From: Lachnospiraceae bacterium
Lineage (GTDB): Bacteria; Bacteroidota; Bacteroidia; Bacteroidales; Muribaculaceae
Direction: 5' to 3'
Assembly (NCBI GenBank): GCA_023663655.1
Contig: JAMPGZ010000001.1
Coordinates: 157,852 to 221,851 of the forward strand
Length of the DNA stretch: 64,000 nucleotides
Shown: positions 53,419-61,670 of the stretch, in pieces
Layout: each line of letters begins with the position of its first letter
How positions within the stretch are numbered: the first letter of the stretch is position 1
The notes under the pieces: generated by a model
What the model was told of the DNA's origin: nothing
Databases searched by the model: none
The model's input: only the letters and a program-made list of their open reading frames with translations
Position numbers and translations under genes: made by a program

Positions 53419-54291
53419 ATGTGGATTTTATTGGCAATTGTGTCGGGGTTGTGCCTCGGCTTTTATGACATATTCAAGAAAATATCGGTAAGCGGCAATA
53501 ATGTGCTGGTAGTTCTCTTCCTGAACACGGTGTTCAGCGTGGTGCTCATGTCGCCTGTGTTGATAATGTGTCTCGGATCGGGAAGCATAGGGCTTGGCGG
53601 CACGTGGCACGGACACTTTGAGATAATAATAAAGTCGTTTATCGTCTTGTCGTCATGGTTGCTCGGCTACTTCGGCTTGAAGCATCTGCCGCTCACCATA
53701 GCCGGTCCTATCAACGCCTCGCGTCCGGTGATTGTGCTCGTGGGCGCGCTCATCATATTTCATGAGCAGCTTAACTGGATGCAGTGGGTGGGTATCCTGC
53801 TTGGCTTCTGGTCGCTGTTTTTCATAAGCCGAGTGGGTGGCAAGGAGGGATTCTCATTCGCTCACTCGCGGTGGCTGTGGTTCAGTATCGGAGCTACGGT
53901 GATGGGTGCTGTCAGCGCGCTGTATGACAAATATCTGTTGAAAAGCTATGAGCCGCTTGAGGTTCAGGCGTGGTACTCGTTCTATCAGATGATCATAATG
54001 GGTGTGGCGATAGGGATAATACTCTATTTCCGCAAAGAACGCACGCCCTTCAAGTGGAAATGGGCTATACCGCTTATCTCGCTGTTTCTCACCATTGCCG
54101 ACATAGCGTATTTCTATTCGCTGTCAATCGACGGCTCGATGATTGCCGTGGTGTCGATGATACGCCGCGGATCGGTTATCGTCTCCTTCTTCTACGGGGT
54201 GATAGCGTTGCATGAGAAGCATATACGCCTGAAGTTGATAGATCTCGGGGTGCTGCTTGTGGGTCTCGTGTTCCTTGTGCTCGGAAGTTAG
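53419..54291 (+). CDS. EamA/DMT-superfamily transporter
   Basis: 290 residues with ten predicted TM helices in two EamA repeats; the first ends with LPLTIAGPINASRPVIVLVG, and the second starts near WFSIGATVMGAVSALYDKYL. The substrate is unknown. It is 26 bases after the antiporter, likely the last gene of that operon, and its stop overlaps the convergent znuC-like gene by 4 bases, so there is no terminator between them. Confidence 0.88.
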   Translation: MWILLAIVSGLCLGFYDIFKKISVSGNNVLVVLFLNTVFSVVLMSPVLIMCLGSGSIGLGGTWHGHFEIIIKSFIVLSSWLLGYFGLKHLPLTIAGPINASRPVIVLVGALIIFHEQLNWMQWVGILLGFWSLFFISRVGGKEGFSFAHSRWLWFSIGATVMGAVSALYDKYLLKSYEPLEVQAWYSFYQMIIMGVAIGIILYFRKERTPFKWKWAIPLISLFLTIADIAYFYSLSIDGSMIAVVSMIRRGSVIVSFFYGVIALHEKHIRLKLIDLGVLLVGLVFLVLGS

Positions 54292-54977
54292 TCGTCACAT
54301 GAATGGCGGGCGAAATGATGGCTTGCCGTGCATTCGTGGAGCGAGTGGTCGATTATTATGTGGCGGTTTGCCATCTCGGCGATAATCGACATTTCATGTG
54401 ACACGAGCACGAAGGTGGTGCTCGGCATAAGACTTTCGATTATCTCATACATTTTTTTTTCATAGTGCTTGTCGAGGTAGCTCAATGGCTCGTCGAGCAC
54501 CAGCATCTGAGGCCGGGAGATGATCGCTCTTCCGAAAAGAGTGCGTTGTAGCTGTCCTCCCGATATTTCGCCGATGGTGTTGCCGGCATGATCGGCAAGT
54601 CCGAGCAGCTCTATGGTTTCAGCAAGGCGGGCTTCTTTTTCCTGTTTTGACAAGTCGGTCACCGCCATCAATCCCAGATTGATTACCTCTTTCACTGTGA
54701 TCGGAAACCGCTGGTCGATGAGGTTCTTTTGAGGCAGATATCCTATGGGCAACCTGTTGCCGGAATCAGAAAAACTGTATTTCACAGTGCCGACGGTGGG
54801 CTTCAGCAATTTCAGCAATATTCTCAGCAAAGTCGTCTTGCCTCCGCCGTTAGGTCCGGTTACGGCAAGGAAGTCGCCCTTTCTTATGTCAAGGTCTATA
54901 TTGTTTAGGATTGTCCTGCGGTCATATCTCATCGAGATATTTTGCAGTGCTATCAAGCTATTGCTGTGAGAGTGCAT
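54288..54977 (-). CDS. znuC: Metal (zinc-type) ABC transporter ATP-binding protein
   Basis: 229 residues. All ABC ATPase motifs are intact: Walker A GPNGGGKTTLLRIL, Q-loop YLPQKN, signature ISGGQLQR, Walker B MLVLDEPLSYLD and the switch His in VLVSHEM. The resemblance is to the ZnuC/MntB metal-uptake subfamily. Its start overlaps the binding-protein gene by 20 bases, so it is co-translated with it. A ZnuB-type permease gene would be expected next but is absent; the following gene is a convergent EamA transporter. Confidence 0.87.
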   Translation of the reverse strand: MHSHSNSLIALQNISMRYDRRTILNNIDLDIRKGDFLAVTGPNGGGKTTLLRILLKLLKPTVGTVKYSFSDSGNRLPIGYLPQKNLIDQRFPITVKEVINLGLMAVTDLSKQEKEARLAETIELLGLADHAGNTIGEISGGQLQRTLFGRAIISRPQMLVLDEPLSYLDKHYEKKMYEIIESLMPSTTFVLVSHEMSIIAEMANRHIIIDHSLHECTASHHFARHSCDD

Positions 54978-55830
54978 CGGCGATGACGGTTATTTCTTCT
55001 TCCCAATTATAATTGAGCGGATTTATATTGACGAGCTTGGCATCGATCTGCTCGTTTGCTACCGAGGCTTGGCGTGAGTCGATATCTTTCTGGAAGAAGA
55101 GCACCTTGGCTCCTGCTTCTTTAGCCTGGTCGATCGCGTTCTGCATCATAGTCACTGACGCTTCCTTCCCTTCGGGGCTCAGTGATATTTGCCGCAGTCC
55201 GTAATCACGGGCAAAATAGCTGAGTGACGGATGCCACACGATGAATGCTTCCCCGCGATGTGAGTCGAGACGTTCTTTGATGGAATTGTCAAGGCTGTCG
55301 AGCGAATGTAGCAGATTTTTGAAATTCCGTGTGTAGGTGCCTTTGTTTGACGGATCGATTTCCACCAGTCCGTTGTACATATTGGAGGCTATTTTCTTTG
55401 CATTTTTTACCGAAGTCCAGGTGTGCGGGTCTATTTCCGAGTCGCCGGCGTGGCCCGAATGTGTTCCGGTTATGAGCGCGATGCCTGTTGAACTGTCGAT
55501 AATCTTGAGGTCAGGCTTGTTTTTGGTCACCTTTGTGATTATGGCGCTCTCGAAGGGGATGTTGCCGATGCGGAAATAAGCGGTGCTGTTTTCGAGGTTC
55601 AGCAGATGAGTGAGGCTCGGGTCGTAGGATTCGGGATTTGCCCCGTTGCTGAGCAGGCATTTCACGTCCCATTTGTCACCGGCTATTTTCTCAAGCAGAT
55701 ATTTTTGAGGCTGGATGCTTACTGTTATCACCGGCTTGTCAGATACCGAGCTGCCGCAACTGTATAGGAAACTTGCAGCCCACAGAGCGGGCAATAGTGT
55801 GTATATGAGGATATATTTGAATTTTGGCAT
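54958..55830 (-). CDS. znuA: Metal (zinc-type) ABC transporter substrate-binding lipoprotein
   Basis: 290 residues from the ATG at 55830; a promoter at 55857-55888 rules against the longer frame start at 55887. Lipobox LYSC gives lipidated Cys25. The cluster-9 metal-binding fold is clear: VSIQPQKYLLEKIAGDKWDV, NGANPESYDPSLTHLLNLE, EIDPHTWTSVKNAKKIASNM (His ligand), VWHPSLSYFARDYGL (His ligand) and LVNINPLNYNW. A short His-containing loop (THSGHAG) precedes DPH, as in zinc-binding members. It captures zinc (or manganese) for the ABC ATPase encoded after it. Confidence 0.88.
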   Translation of the reverse strand: MPKFKYILIYTLLPALWAASFLYSCGSSVSDKPVITVSIQPQKYLLEKIAGDKWDVKCLLSNGANPESYDPSLTHLLNLENSTAYFRIGNIPFESAIITKVTKNKPDLKIIDSSTGIALITGTHSGHAGDSEIDPHTWTSVKNAKKIASNMYNGLVEIDPSNKGTYTRNFKNLLHSLDSLDNSIKERLDSHRGEAFIVWHPSLSYFARDYGLRQISLSPEGKEASVTMMQNAIDQAKEAGAKVLFFQKDIDSRQASVANEQIDAKLVNINPLNYNWEEEITVIADALSQQ

Positions 55831-55856
55831 ATTAAAAAAGGTTTTGCGAATGAATG

Positions 55857-55888
55857 CAAATATATGTAAAAACAAATCAAAAGCCAAT
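55857..55888 (-). promoter_or_regulatory. Promoter of znuA-znuC with an overlapping palindrome
   Basis: On the minus strand TTG (55887-55885), 20 bases, then TATATTTG (55864-55857). It overlaps the stop of the upstream GNAT gene. The imperfect palindrome TTTGC/GCAAA (55843-55860) sits at the expected transcript start and could be a metal-repressor (Zur-type) operator; that is inference. Confidence 0.5.
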
Positions 55889-56436
55889 CAGTTGACTGCT
55901 TTTTTATGATAAACAACATACCAAAGCTGTTTTGCAGCATTTTCCGGATCGACATCACCGGCTGTCATAAGCGTGAGCGGCACCTCAGGAAGTCCGTCGG
56001 CGTATGGTGGCTGAAGGTAGAAAAACTCTTCGCGCGGTGTGAAGCCGAGCTTGGAATAGAACCTTATTCGGCGACAGGCTATCTCTCCGGTTTCTTTAGG
56101 CTCGACTTCGAGCACGTAATTGCCGGGAATGGTCTCCATGAGCGAACGGAGTGCGTGGTGTCCGGTGCCGTTTCCTCGTCGGTCGTGGCTTACGGCGAAG
56201 TGTTCGATATAATTCATGCCTTGCAGCGTCCACACGGTGATGAATCCTATCAATATTTCGTGATCCATGATGGCGAATGCGCGGAACTGTTCGTTGCCGC
56301 CAAGCAGAAAGCTGTTCATTTGCTCCCAGGGTCGTCGTTCCTCTTCAGGGAATGACATGAAATATATCTCGCGGAATCGTTCTATGTTTTCGTTTGACGG
56401 ATTTAATGCTTCGATATATGGCATGGAATTGTTCAT
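55888..56436 (-). CDS. GNAT-family N-acetyltransferase
   Basis: 182 residues with the GNAT core: FREIYFMSFPEEERRPWEQM, GFITVWTLQGMNYIEHFAVS, the acetyl-CoA loop RRGNGTGHHALRSLM (R-x-x-G-x-G/A) and FYSKLGFTPREEFFY. The acceptor substrate is unknown. It is divergent from the Lrp gene and lies just upstream of znuA on the same strand, but znuA appears to have its own promoter at this gene's stop, so a shared function is not shown. Confidence 0.87.
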   Translation of the reverse strand: MNNSMPYIEALNPSNENIERFREIYFMSFPEEERRPWEQMNSFLLGGNEQFRAFAIMDHEILIGFITVWTLQGMNYIEHFAVSHDRRGNGTGHHALRSLMETIPGNYVLEVEPKETGEIACRRIRFYSKLGFTPREEFFYLQPPYADGLPEVPLTLMTAGDVDPENAAKQLWYVVYHKKAVN

Positions 56437-56480
56437 TGTGACTGGCTCTGTTGAAATATGTTGTAAAATTAGGCATAATT

Positions 56481-56513
56481 CTTGACGTATTAATGATTTT
56501 ATTCGTAATTTTG
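56481..56513 (+). promoter_or_regulatory. Bacteroidetes-type promoter for the Lrp-family gene
   Basis: CTTG (56481-56484), 21 bases, then TAATTTTG (56506-56513), 54 bases before the ATG. Confidence 0.5.
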
Positions 56514-56566
56514 TAATACTAAAACAGAATAATAATTCATATCACATAAATTCTTAAAAAGGTTAT

Positions 56567-57034
56567 ATGGCTAAACCACAATTAGACACTCTTGATTATA
56601 AGATTCTTAAAATGCTTTCGGCTAACGGACGAAAGCCTTTCCTTGAGATTGCCCGTGAATGCGGAGTTTCCGGCGCAGCGATACATCAGCGCATTCAGAA
56701 ATTGATGGCTCTTGGAGTTCTGAAAGGAACAGAATGCCTTATCAATCCGTCGGCGGTTGGTTACGACACCTGTGCTTATATCGGATTTTTCCTGAAGGAT
56801 CCTTCAAAGTTCGATGAGGTAGTGGAGCAGCTTAAGGCGATACCTGAAGTGGTGGAGGTGCATTACACCACAGGTCAGTATGATTTGTTCATCAAATTAT
56901 TTGCCCGCAACAACGACCATCTGCTTCACATCATCCACGAGCAGTTGCAGGGTCTTGGACTGGCGAGAACCGAGTCATTGATCTCGTTCAAGGAGGTGTT
57001 CCGCCGTCAGTTGCCGGTATCGGAAGAAAATTAA
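56567..57034 (+). CDS. Lrp/AsnC-family transcriptional regulator
   Basis: 155 residues. The N-terminal helix-turn-helix (LDTLDYKILKMLSANGRKPF, SGAAIHQRIQKLMALGVLKG) and the C-terminal RAM effector domain (AYIGFFLKDPSKFDEVVEQL, EVHYTTGQYDLFIKLFARNN) are both complete. Such regulators bind amino acids and control amino-acid metabolism or transport. It is monocistronic, with its own promoter and a strong terminator. Confidence 0.94.
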   Translation: MAKPQLDTLDYKILKMLSANGRKPFLEIARECGVSGAAIHQRIQKLMALGVLKGTECLINPSAVGYDTCAYIGFFLKDPSKFDEVVEQLKAIPEVVEVHYTTGQYDLFIKLFARNNDHLLHIIHEQLQGLGLARTESLISFKEVFRRQLPVSEEN

Positions 57035-57049
57035 TCAATGTATTTTATC

Positions 57050-57080
57050 ACTTCGGGGATATGTGCCCCGAAGTTTTTTA
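57050..57080 (+). terminator. Rho-independent terminator of the Lrp-family gene
   Basis: A 9-bp perfect stem (57050-57058 with 57066-57074) runs straight into six T. It contains an ATG at 57061 that is the longest possible start of the next gene, which argues against that start. Confidence 0.85.
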
Positions 57081-57102
57081 TCAATATTCAACTTGTATTT
57101 TT

Positions 57103-58890
57103 ATGAAATTAAGGAAATTGACAGCGATTGCTGTCGGTGCCGTGTGTGCTATGTCGCCGGCAGTTTCTTCCGCCCAGGAAATGAATGAGATGTGGGGCGC
57201 GGGAGACATTGTGAAAGTGAGTGGTGATTCGATTGTGAGAGGCAAGCTCTTTGACTGGGGCAATTATGCCATGTTTATCCACTGGGGGCTATATTCTCAT
57301 CTTGGCAACAAGTGGAAAGGAAAAACTCATTATGGCATAGGCGAATGGATTATGGACCGGCGTATGGCTAATTGCGATAAGATTGAATATCGTGCCGCCG
57401 CCAAGTCGTTTAACCCGGTGAATTTCGATGCGAGAAAAATTGCGGCTCTTGCCAAGGATGCCGGAATGAAGTATATAATCATTACCAGCAAGCACCATGA
57501 GGGTTTCTCGATGTTTGGCACTAAAGCTGATAAATTCAATATCGTGGACGCGACTCCTTTCGGGCGTGACCCGATGAAGGAGCTGGCTGAGGCGTGCAAG
57601 GAATACGGGCTCGGATTCGGGTTCTACTATTCGCATAATCAGGACTGGACCACTCCGGGCGCGAGCGGGGGGCCGTCGGTTGACATGGATGGCAATCCAA
57701 AGGATTTCACCGATTATTTTTTCTCAAAATGCCTTCCTCAGGTGGAGGAGATAACCAAGAATTACGGCGATATCGAACTGGTGTGGTTTGACACCCCCGG
57801 CAAAATGCCTAAAGAGTATGCTCAGCAACTGGTCGATGTGGTTCACCGCAATCAGCCTCATGCCTTGGTGTCGGGTCGCGTGGGATATAATCTTGGCGAC
57901 TACCGCACTCTCGGCGACATGGAGGTGCCGCTTGAGAATGTGGAAGGAATGTGGGAGAGCGTGGACGTGACAAACGATTCTTGGGCATACGCATGGTATG
58001 ACAACAACTGGAAGTCGCCGAAACAGATTCTCGAATATCTTATTTCGACCATAGCCCGTGGCGGAACATATATGCTCAACGTGGGTCCCGACGGTAATGG
58101 CGACATTCCGGAATATGCGGCTCAGGCATTGCGCTCGTCGGGAAAATGGATCGCAGCCCATCCTCAGGTCATTTATGGTGCGGGGGCATCTCCGTGGAAG
58201 CACGCATTGCCGTGGGGCGATGTGGTGCGTCAGGGCAACAAATTGTACCTCGCTGTCTACAAGTGGCCTTCGACCGGTAAACTATATCTTCCCGGGCTTA
58301 AAAATGAGGTGTCGGCTGCCGCTGTGATAAACGGTGACAAGCGTGAAAAGGTGAAAGCGGTTAAGGAGGATGGATGGACTGTGGTGCAGGTGCCTTATCG
58401 CCAGCCTAATCCGATGGTGAGCATTGTGGAACTTACGGTGAAGGGCGATGAGATTGATGTGGATCCTTCATTTGCCGCCGATCCAGAACTTGGCACCGGT
58501 GAGCTGTCGGTGATATTTGCCGATAAGACCGATTGCTCGATGTATAAATCGGCATGGATGGAAAAGTTTGGCGAATGGAAGCACGCACAGTGTGTCAAGG
58601 ACCTCAATACCGGTGGAAAACTGTCATGGACTTTCGATGTGAAAGAGCCTACGGTGTTCCAGGTGGAAATGAAAGTGAGAGGCGACGGACCGGCAGTGTG
58701 GAAATTTGAGAACGGCGAAGGTCATTTCGTGCAGAATCGCCAACGCGCTTCGGGAATCTTCTGCAACCGTCCTATAGGTTGGCTGAAATTTGACAATCCC
58801 GGACGCCACACTTTGACGCTAACAATGCCTGAAGGCGGACAACCGACCGACGTGACCTCCATCACCCTTACTCCTGTATCGCTGGATTAG
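57103..58890 (+). CDS. Alpha-L-fucosidase (GH29)
   Basis: 595 residues from the ATG at 57103; the ATG at 57061 falls inside the upstream terminator. A signal peptide (cut near SSAQ-EM) is followed by a GH29 catalytic barrel: YAMFIHWGLYSHLGNKWKG, YIIITSKHHEGFSMFGTK, FGFYYSHNQDWTTPGASGGP, and ELVWFDTP with the nucleophile Asp230. A beta-sandwich domain and a C-terminal module with a binding-type look (residues about 465-595) follow. It removes L-fucose from host or plant glycans in the periplasm or on the surface. It stands alone, without a SusCD pair beside it. Confidence 0.92.
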   Translation: MKLRKLTAIAVGAVCAMSPAVSSAQEMNEMWGAGDIVKVSGDSIVRGKLFDWGNYAMFIHWGLYSHLGNKWKGKTHYGIGEWIMDRRMANCDKIEYRAAAKSFNPVNFDARKIAALAKDAGMKYIIITSKHHEGFSMFGTKADKFNIVDATPFGRDPMKELAEACKEYGLGFGFYYSHNQDWTTPGASGGPSVDMDGNPKDFTDYFFSKCLPQVEEITKNYGDIELVWFDTPGKMPKEYAQQLVDVVHRNQPHALVSGRVGYNLGDYRTLGDMEVPLENVEGMWESVDVTNDSWAYAWYDNNWKSPKQILEYLISTIARGGTYMLNVGPDGNGDIPEYAAQALRSSGKWIAAHPQVIYGAGASPWKHALPWGDVVRQGNKLYLAVYKWPSTGKLYLPGLKNEVSAAAVINGDKREKVKAVKEDGWTVVQVPYRQPNPMVSIVELTVKGDEIDVDPSFAADPELGTGELSVIFADKTDCSMYKSAWMEKFGEWKHAQCVKDLNTGGKLSWTFDVKEPTVFQVEMKVRGDGPAVWKFENGEGHFVQNRQRASGIFCNRPIGWLKFDNPGRHTLTLTMPEGGQPTDVTSITLTPVSLD

Positions 58891-58990
58891 GCAACCTAAG
58901 TGACTCGCCCTTGAAATAATTGAGGTAGTTTTCAAATCATATTGACGATATTTTACGTTACATTATTATATAGAATTTAAAATATAGATT

Positions 58991-59767
58991 ATGAACATGG
59001 ATTATACTTCCATACTGCTTAATGCTATTTCTTGGGCAAGAGAGGCGGGAGCCGTGCATCTGCGCTATTTCAGAGGCAATGAATTGTCGATACAGTCAAA
59101 ATTGAATGACAGTGACATTGTGACTGCTGCCGACAAAGCTGCTGAAAAACTGCTGCTCGACCATATACGCTCGACCTATCCCGATCATTCGATACTCTCG
59201 GAGGAGTCGGGATCTGATGAGCATTCGGGTGAATTCAGGTGGGTGATCGATCCGCTTGACGGCACCACCAATTTCAGTCAGGGATTGCCGCTGTTCTGTG
59301 TGTCGATCGGAATTGAGCATAATGGCGAGACGGTGGCGGGAGTGGTCTACGCTCCTTATATGGATGAGTTGTTTCATGCGGTCAAGGGCGAGGGCGCGAT
59401 GCTAAACGGCGCTCCGATCAAGGTGTCGGGAAAGACTCGGCTTGACCATAGCGTAGTGTCGACGGGATTTCCGGTCGACAAGGATACCAATCCCGACAAC
59501 AATCTTGACAATGTAGCGCGCGTGATGCCGTGCGTGAGAGGATTGAGGCGGCTGGGCTCGGCTGCGGTCGACATCTGTTATTGCGCGGCAGGATTTCTTG
59601 ACGGTTATTGGGAAATGAATCTGCATGAATGGGATGTCAACGCCGCTCTGTTGATTCTTGCCGAGGCAGGAGGAAAAGCCGAGTCGTTCAGGGATGACCG
59701 CAATGTGTCGATAGTCGCCGGAACTCCTGAGATACAGCGTCAGCTCATGTCGAAGATAAATTCTTAG
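58991..59767 (+). CDS. Inositol-monophosphatase-family phosphatase
   Basis: 258 residues. The metal-binding family motifs are intact: the Glu of the ILSEESG loop, DPLDGTTNFSQGLP, and WDVNAALLILAEAGG near the end. It is a magnesium-dependent, lithium-sensitive-type sugar phosphatase; inositol-1-phosphate, 3'-phosphoadenosine phosphate (CysQ-like) or a sugar phosphate are possible substrates. A second in-frame ATG is at 58997. It is followed by a terminator before trpS. Confidence 0.92.
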   Translation: MNMDYTSILLNAISWAREAGAVHLRYFRGNELSIQSKLNDSDIVTAADKAAEKLLLDHIRSTYPDHSILSEESGSDEHSGEFRWVIDPLDGTTNFSQGLPLFCVSIGIEHNGETVAGVVYAPYMDELFHAVKGEGAMLNGAPIKVSGKTRLDHSVVSTGFPVDKDTNPDNNLDNVARVMPCVRGLRRLGSAAVDICYCAAGFLDGYWEMNLHEWDVNAALLILAEAGGKAESFRDDRNVSIVAGTPEIQRQLMSKINS

Positions 59768-59793
59768 GATTCACAGAGACTATTGATGGTAAA

Positions 59794-59836
59794 CGCCGGC
59801 AGGGGAGATAGATTCACCCTTGCCGGCGATGCTTTT
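59794..59836 (+). terminator. Rho-independent terminator after the inositol-monophosphatase gene
   Basis: A GC-rich stem of 11-12 pairs with one G-T (59794-59805 with 59817-59828), then ATGC and four T, 27 bases after the stop. Confidence 0.7.
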
Positions 59837-59891
59837 GTAGGCAATGTGCTGTTTTTCCTTGCCGTTGGCTGAGAAAGTCGCAGAAAATTTG

Positions 59892-59899
59892 TAATTTTG
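59892..59899 (+). promoter_or_regulatory. -7 promoter element for trpS
   Basis: TAATTTTG matches TAnnTTTG, 27 bases before the ATG. The best -33 candidate (GTTG at 59864) has a 24-base spacer, longer than usual. Confidence 0.4.
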
Positions 59900-59925
59900 G
59901 CGTTGTAAAAAGATAAACTGAATTC

Positions 59926-61011
59926 ATGGAGAAAGTTATATTGACCGGCGACCGTCCTACCGGTAAATTGCATTTAGGACACTTCGTAGGCTCGCTTAAA
60001 CGCAGGGTGGAGTTGCAGAACTCAGGCGAGTTTGATAAAATATTTGTGATGATCGCCGATGCTCAGGCGTTGACCGACAATGCAGACAATCCCGAAAAGG
60101 TGCGTCAAAATGTCATTGAGGTGGCGTTGGACTATCTGTCGGTGGGCATTGACCCGGCTAAGACAACTATTTTCATCCAGTCGCAGGTGCCCGAATTGAC
60201 CGAGCTTGCATTTTACTACATGAATCTTGTGTCGGTGGCGCGCGTGCAGCGTAATCCTACAGTCAAGACCGAGATCAAGATGCGCAATTTCGAGCAGAGC
60301 ATTCCGGTGGGATTTTTCTGCTATCCGGTGAGCCAGGCTTCTGACATCACAGCGTTCAAGGCTACGGTTGTCCCTGTAGGGGAGGATCAGGCTCCTATGA
60401 TCGAGCTTACCCGTGAGATTGTGACGCGCTTCAACCACATCTACGGCGACACTCTCGCCATGCCTGAGATCATGCTTCCGGAAAATCAGGTGTGTATGCG
60501 TCTTCCCGGCACCGACGGTCAGGCTAAGATGAGCAAATCGCTTGGAAACTGCATTTATCTGAGCGACACAGCAAAGGAGGTGGCTAAGAAAGTGAAGAGC
60601 ATGTACACCGACCCGCAGCATCTCAACATCTCTGATCCGGGACATCTTGAGGGGAACTGTCCGTTCATATATCTTGACGCGTTCAGCAATGACGGACATT
60701 TTGAAAAGTATCTGCCGGAGTATAAAAATCTTCAGGAGCTCAAAGATCATTACACCCGTGGCGGTCTTGGTGACGGCACCGTGAAGAAGTTCCTTATCAA
60801 CGTGCTTGAGGAGACGCTCGCTCCGATACGCGAACGCCGCAAGGAGTGGGAGCAGAACATCCCGGCTGTATACGACATCTTGAAAGAGGGTTCGGAAAAG
60901 GCTCGTGAGGTTGCCGCGAAGACACTCGATGAGGTGCGTGCCGCGATGAAGATCAACTATTTCGATGACCTTGACCTTGTGAAGGAGCAGTCAAAGAAAT
61001 ACGGAAACTGA
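59926..61011 (+). CDS. trpS: Tryptophan--tRNA ligase
   Basis: 361 residues, a class I synthetase. The HIGH signature reads HLGH (residues 16-19, in [17 protein letters not shown]) and the KMSKS loop is exact (Lys201). The segment [20 protein letters not shown] binds ATP and tryptophan. It attaches Trp to tRNA-Trp. It has a promoter element just upstream and a strong terminator, so it is likely transcribed alone. Confidence 0.96.
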   Translation: MEKVILTGDRPTGKLHLGHFVGSLKRRVELQNSGEFDKIFVMIADAQALTDNADNPEKVRQNVIEVALDYLSVGIDPAKTTIFIQSQVPELTELAFYYMNLVSVARVQRNPTVKTEIKMRNFEQSIPVGFFCYPVSQASDITAFKATVVPVGEDQAPMIELTREIVTRFNHIYGDTLAMPEIMLPENQVCMRLPGTDGQAKMSKSLGNCIYLSDTAKEVAKKVKSMYTDPQHLNISDPGHLEGNCPFIYLDAFSNDGHFEKYLPEYKNLQELKDHYTRGGLGDGTVKKFLINVLEETLAPIRERRKEWEQNIPAVYDILKEGSEKAREVAAKTLDEVRAAMKINYFDDLDLVKEQSKKYGN

Positions 61012-61038
61012 TTCGTAAAATCGATTTGATATAAATAT

Positions 61039-61083
61039 AGCGAGGGTGTGCCGATATGATTCAGGCACACCCTCGCTATTTTT
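61039..61083 (+). terminator. Rho-independent terminator of trpS
   Basis: A 14-bp perfect stem (61039-61052 with 61064-61077) is followed by A and five T. It sits between convergent genes and may act in both directions. Confidence 0.85.
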
Positions 61084-61090
61084 GGCTTGT

Positions 61091-61648
61091 CTATGCTTCG
61101 GTCTCGTCTTTGACGGCGTGCTCGTTGTCGAGCTCGGCGTCATACCAGGTCGAGTACATGAGATAATTTTTGGCTATCTTCTGGTTGATTTCCTTGCTTT
61201 GCGCAGGGTCGACCATCTTGATGAATTTTGCAGGAGCGCCGCCCCACAGTTCGTTGGGACCTATCTGTGTGCGTGACAGCACCACGCTTCCGGCAGCTAC
61301 GAGGGCGCCTTCGCCTACAACGGCGTCGTCCATCACCACGGCGCCCATTCCCACGAGCGCGAAGTCGTGGATTTTGGCTCCGTGTATAGTGACATTGTGC
61401 CCGATTGACACGTCGTTGCCTATCTCGATTGTCGATTTCTGATACAGTGTGTGGAGCACCGAGCCGTCCTGGATGTTGACGCGGTTGCCTATGCGTATCG
61501 AGTTGACGTCGCCGCGAAGTACTGTGTTGAACCACACACTGCAATCGTCGCCCATCACAACGTCGCCTATTATTGTGGCGTTGTCGGCGAGGTAGCAGTT
61601 TTTGCCTATCTGAGGAGTGAATCCTCTAACTGTTTTTATTAAAGCCAT
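61091..61648 (-). CDS. Gamma-carbonic-anhydrase-like hexapeptide-repeat protein
   Basis: 185 residues of left-handed beta-helix hexapeptide repeats (LADNATIIGDVVMG, VWFNTVLRGDVNSIRIG, VNIQDGSVLHT, VSIGHNVTIHGAKI, VGMGAVVMDDAVVG, LVAAGSVVLS). The His residues that bind metal in the gamma class appear in the GSVLH and GHNVTIHG segments. A trimer with carbonic anhydrase or a related acyl-transfer function is likely (YrdA/PaaY group). It is 22 bases downstream of aminopeptidase P on the same strand. Confidence 0.92.
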   Translation of the reverse strand: MALIKTVRGFTPQIGKNCYLADNATIIGDVVMGDDCSVWFNTVLRGDVNSIRIGNRVNIQDGSVLHTLYQKSTIEIGNDVSIGHNVTIHGAKIHDFALVGMGAVVMDDAVVGEGALVAAGSVVLSRTQIGPNELWGGAPAKFIKMVDPAQSKEINQKIAKNYLMYSTWYDAELDNEHAVKDETEA

Positions 61649-61670
61649 TATATTGTAGGGATTTTAGTGT

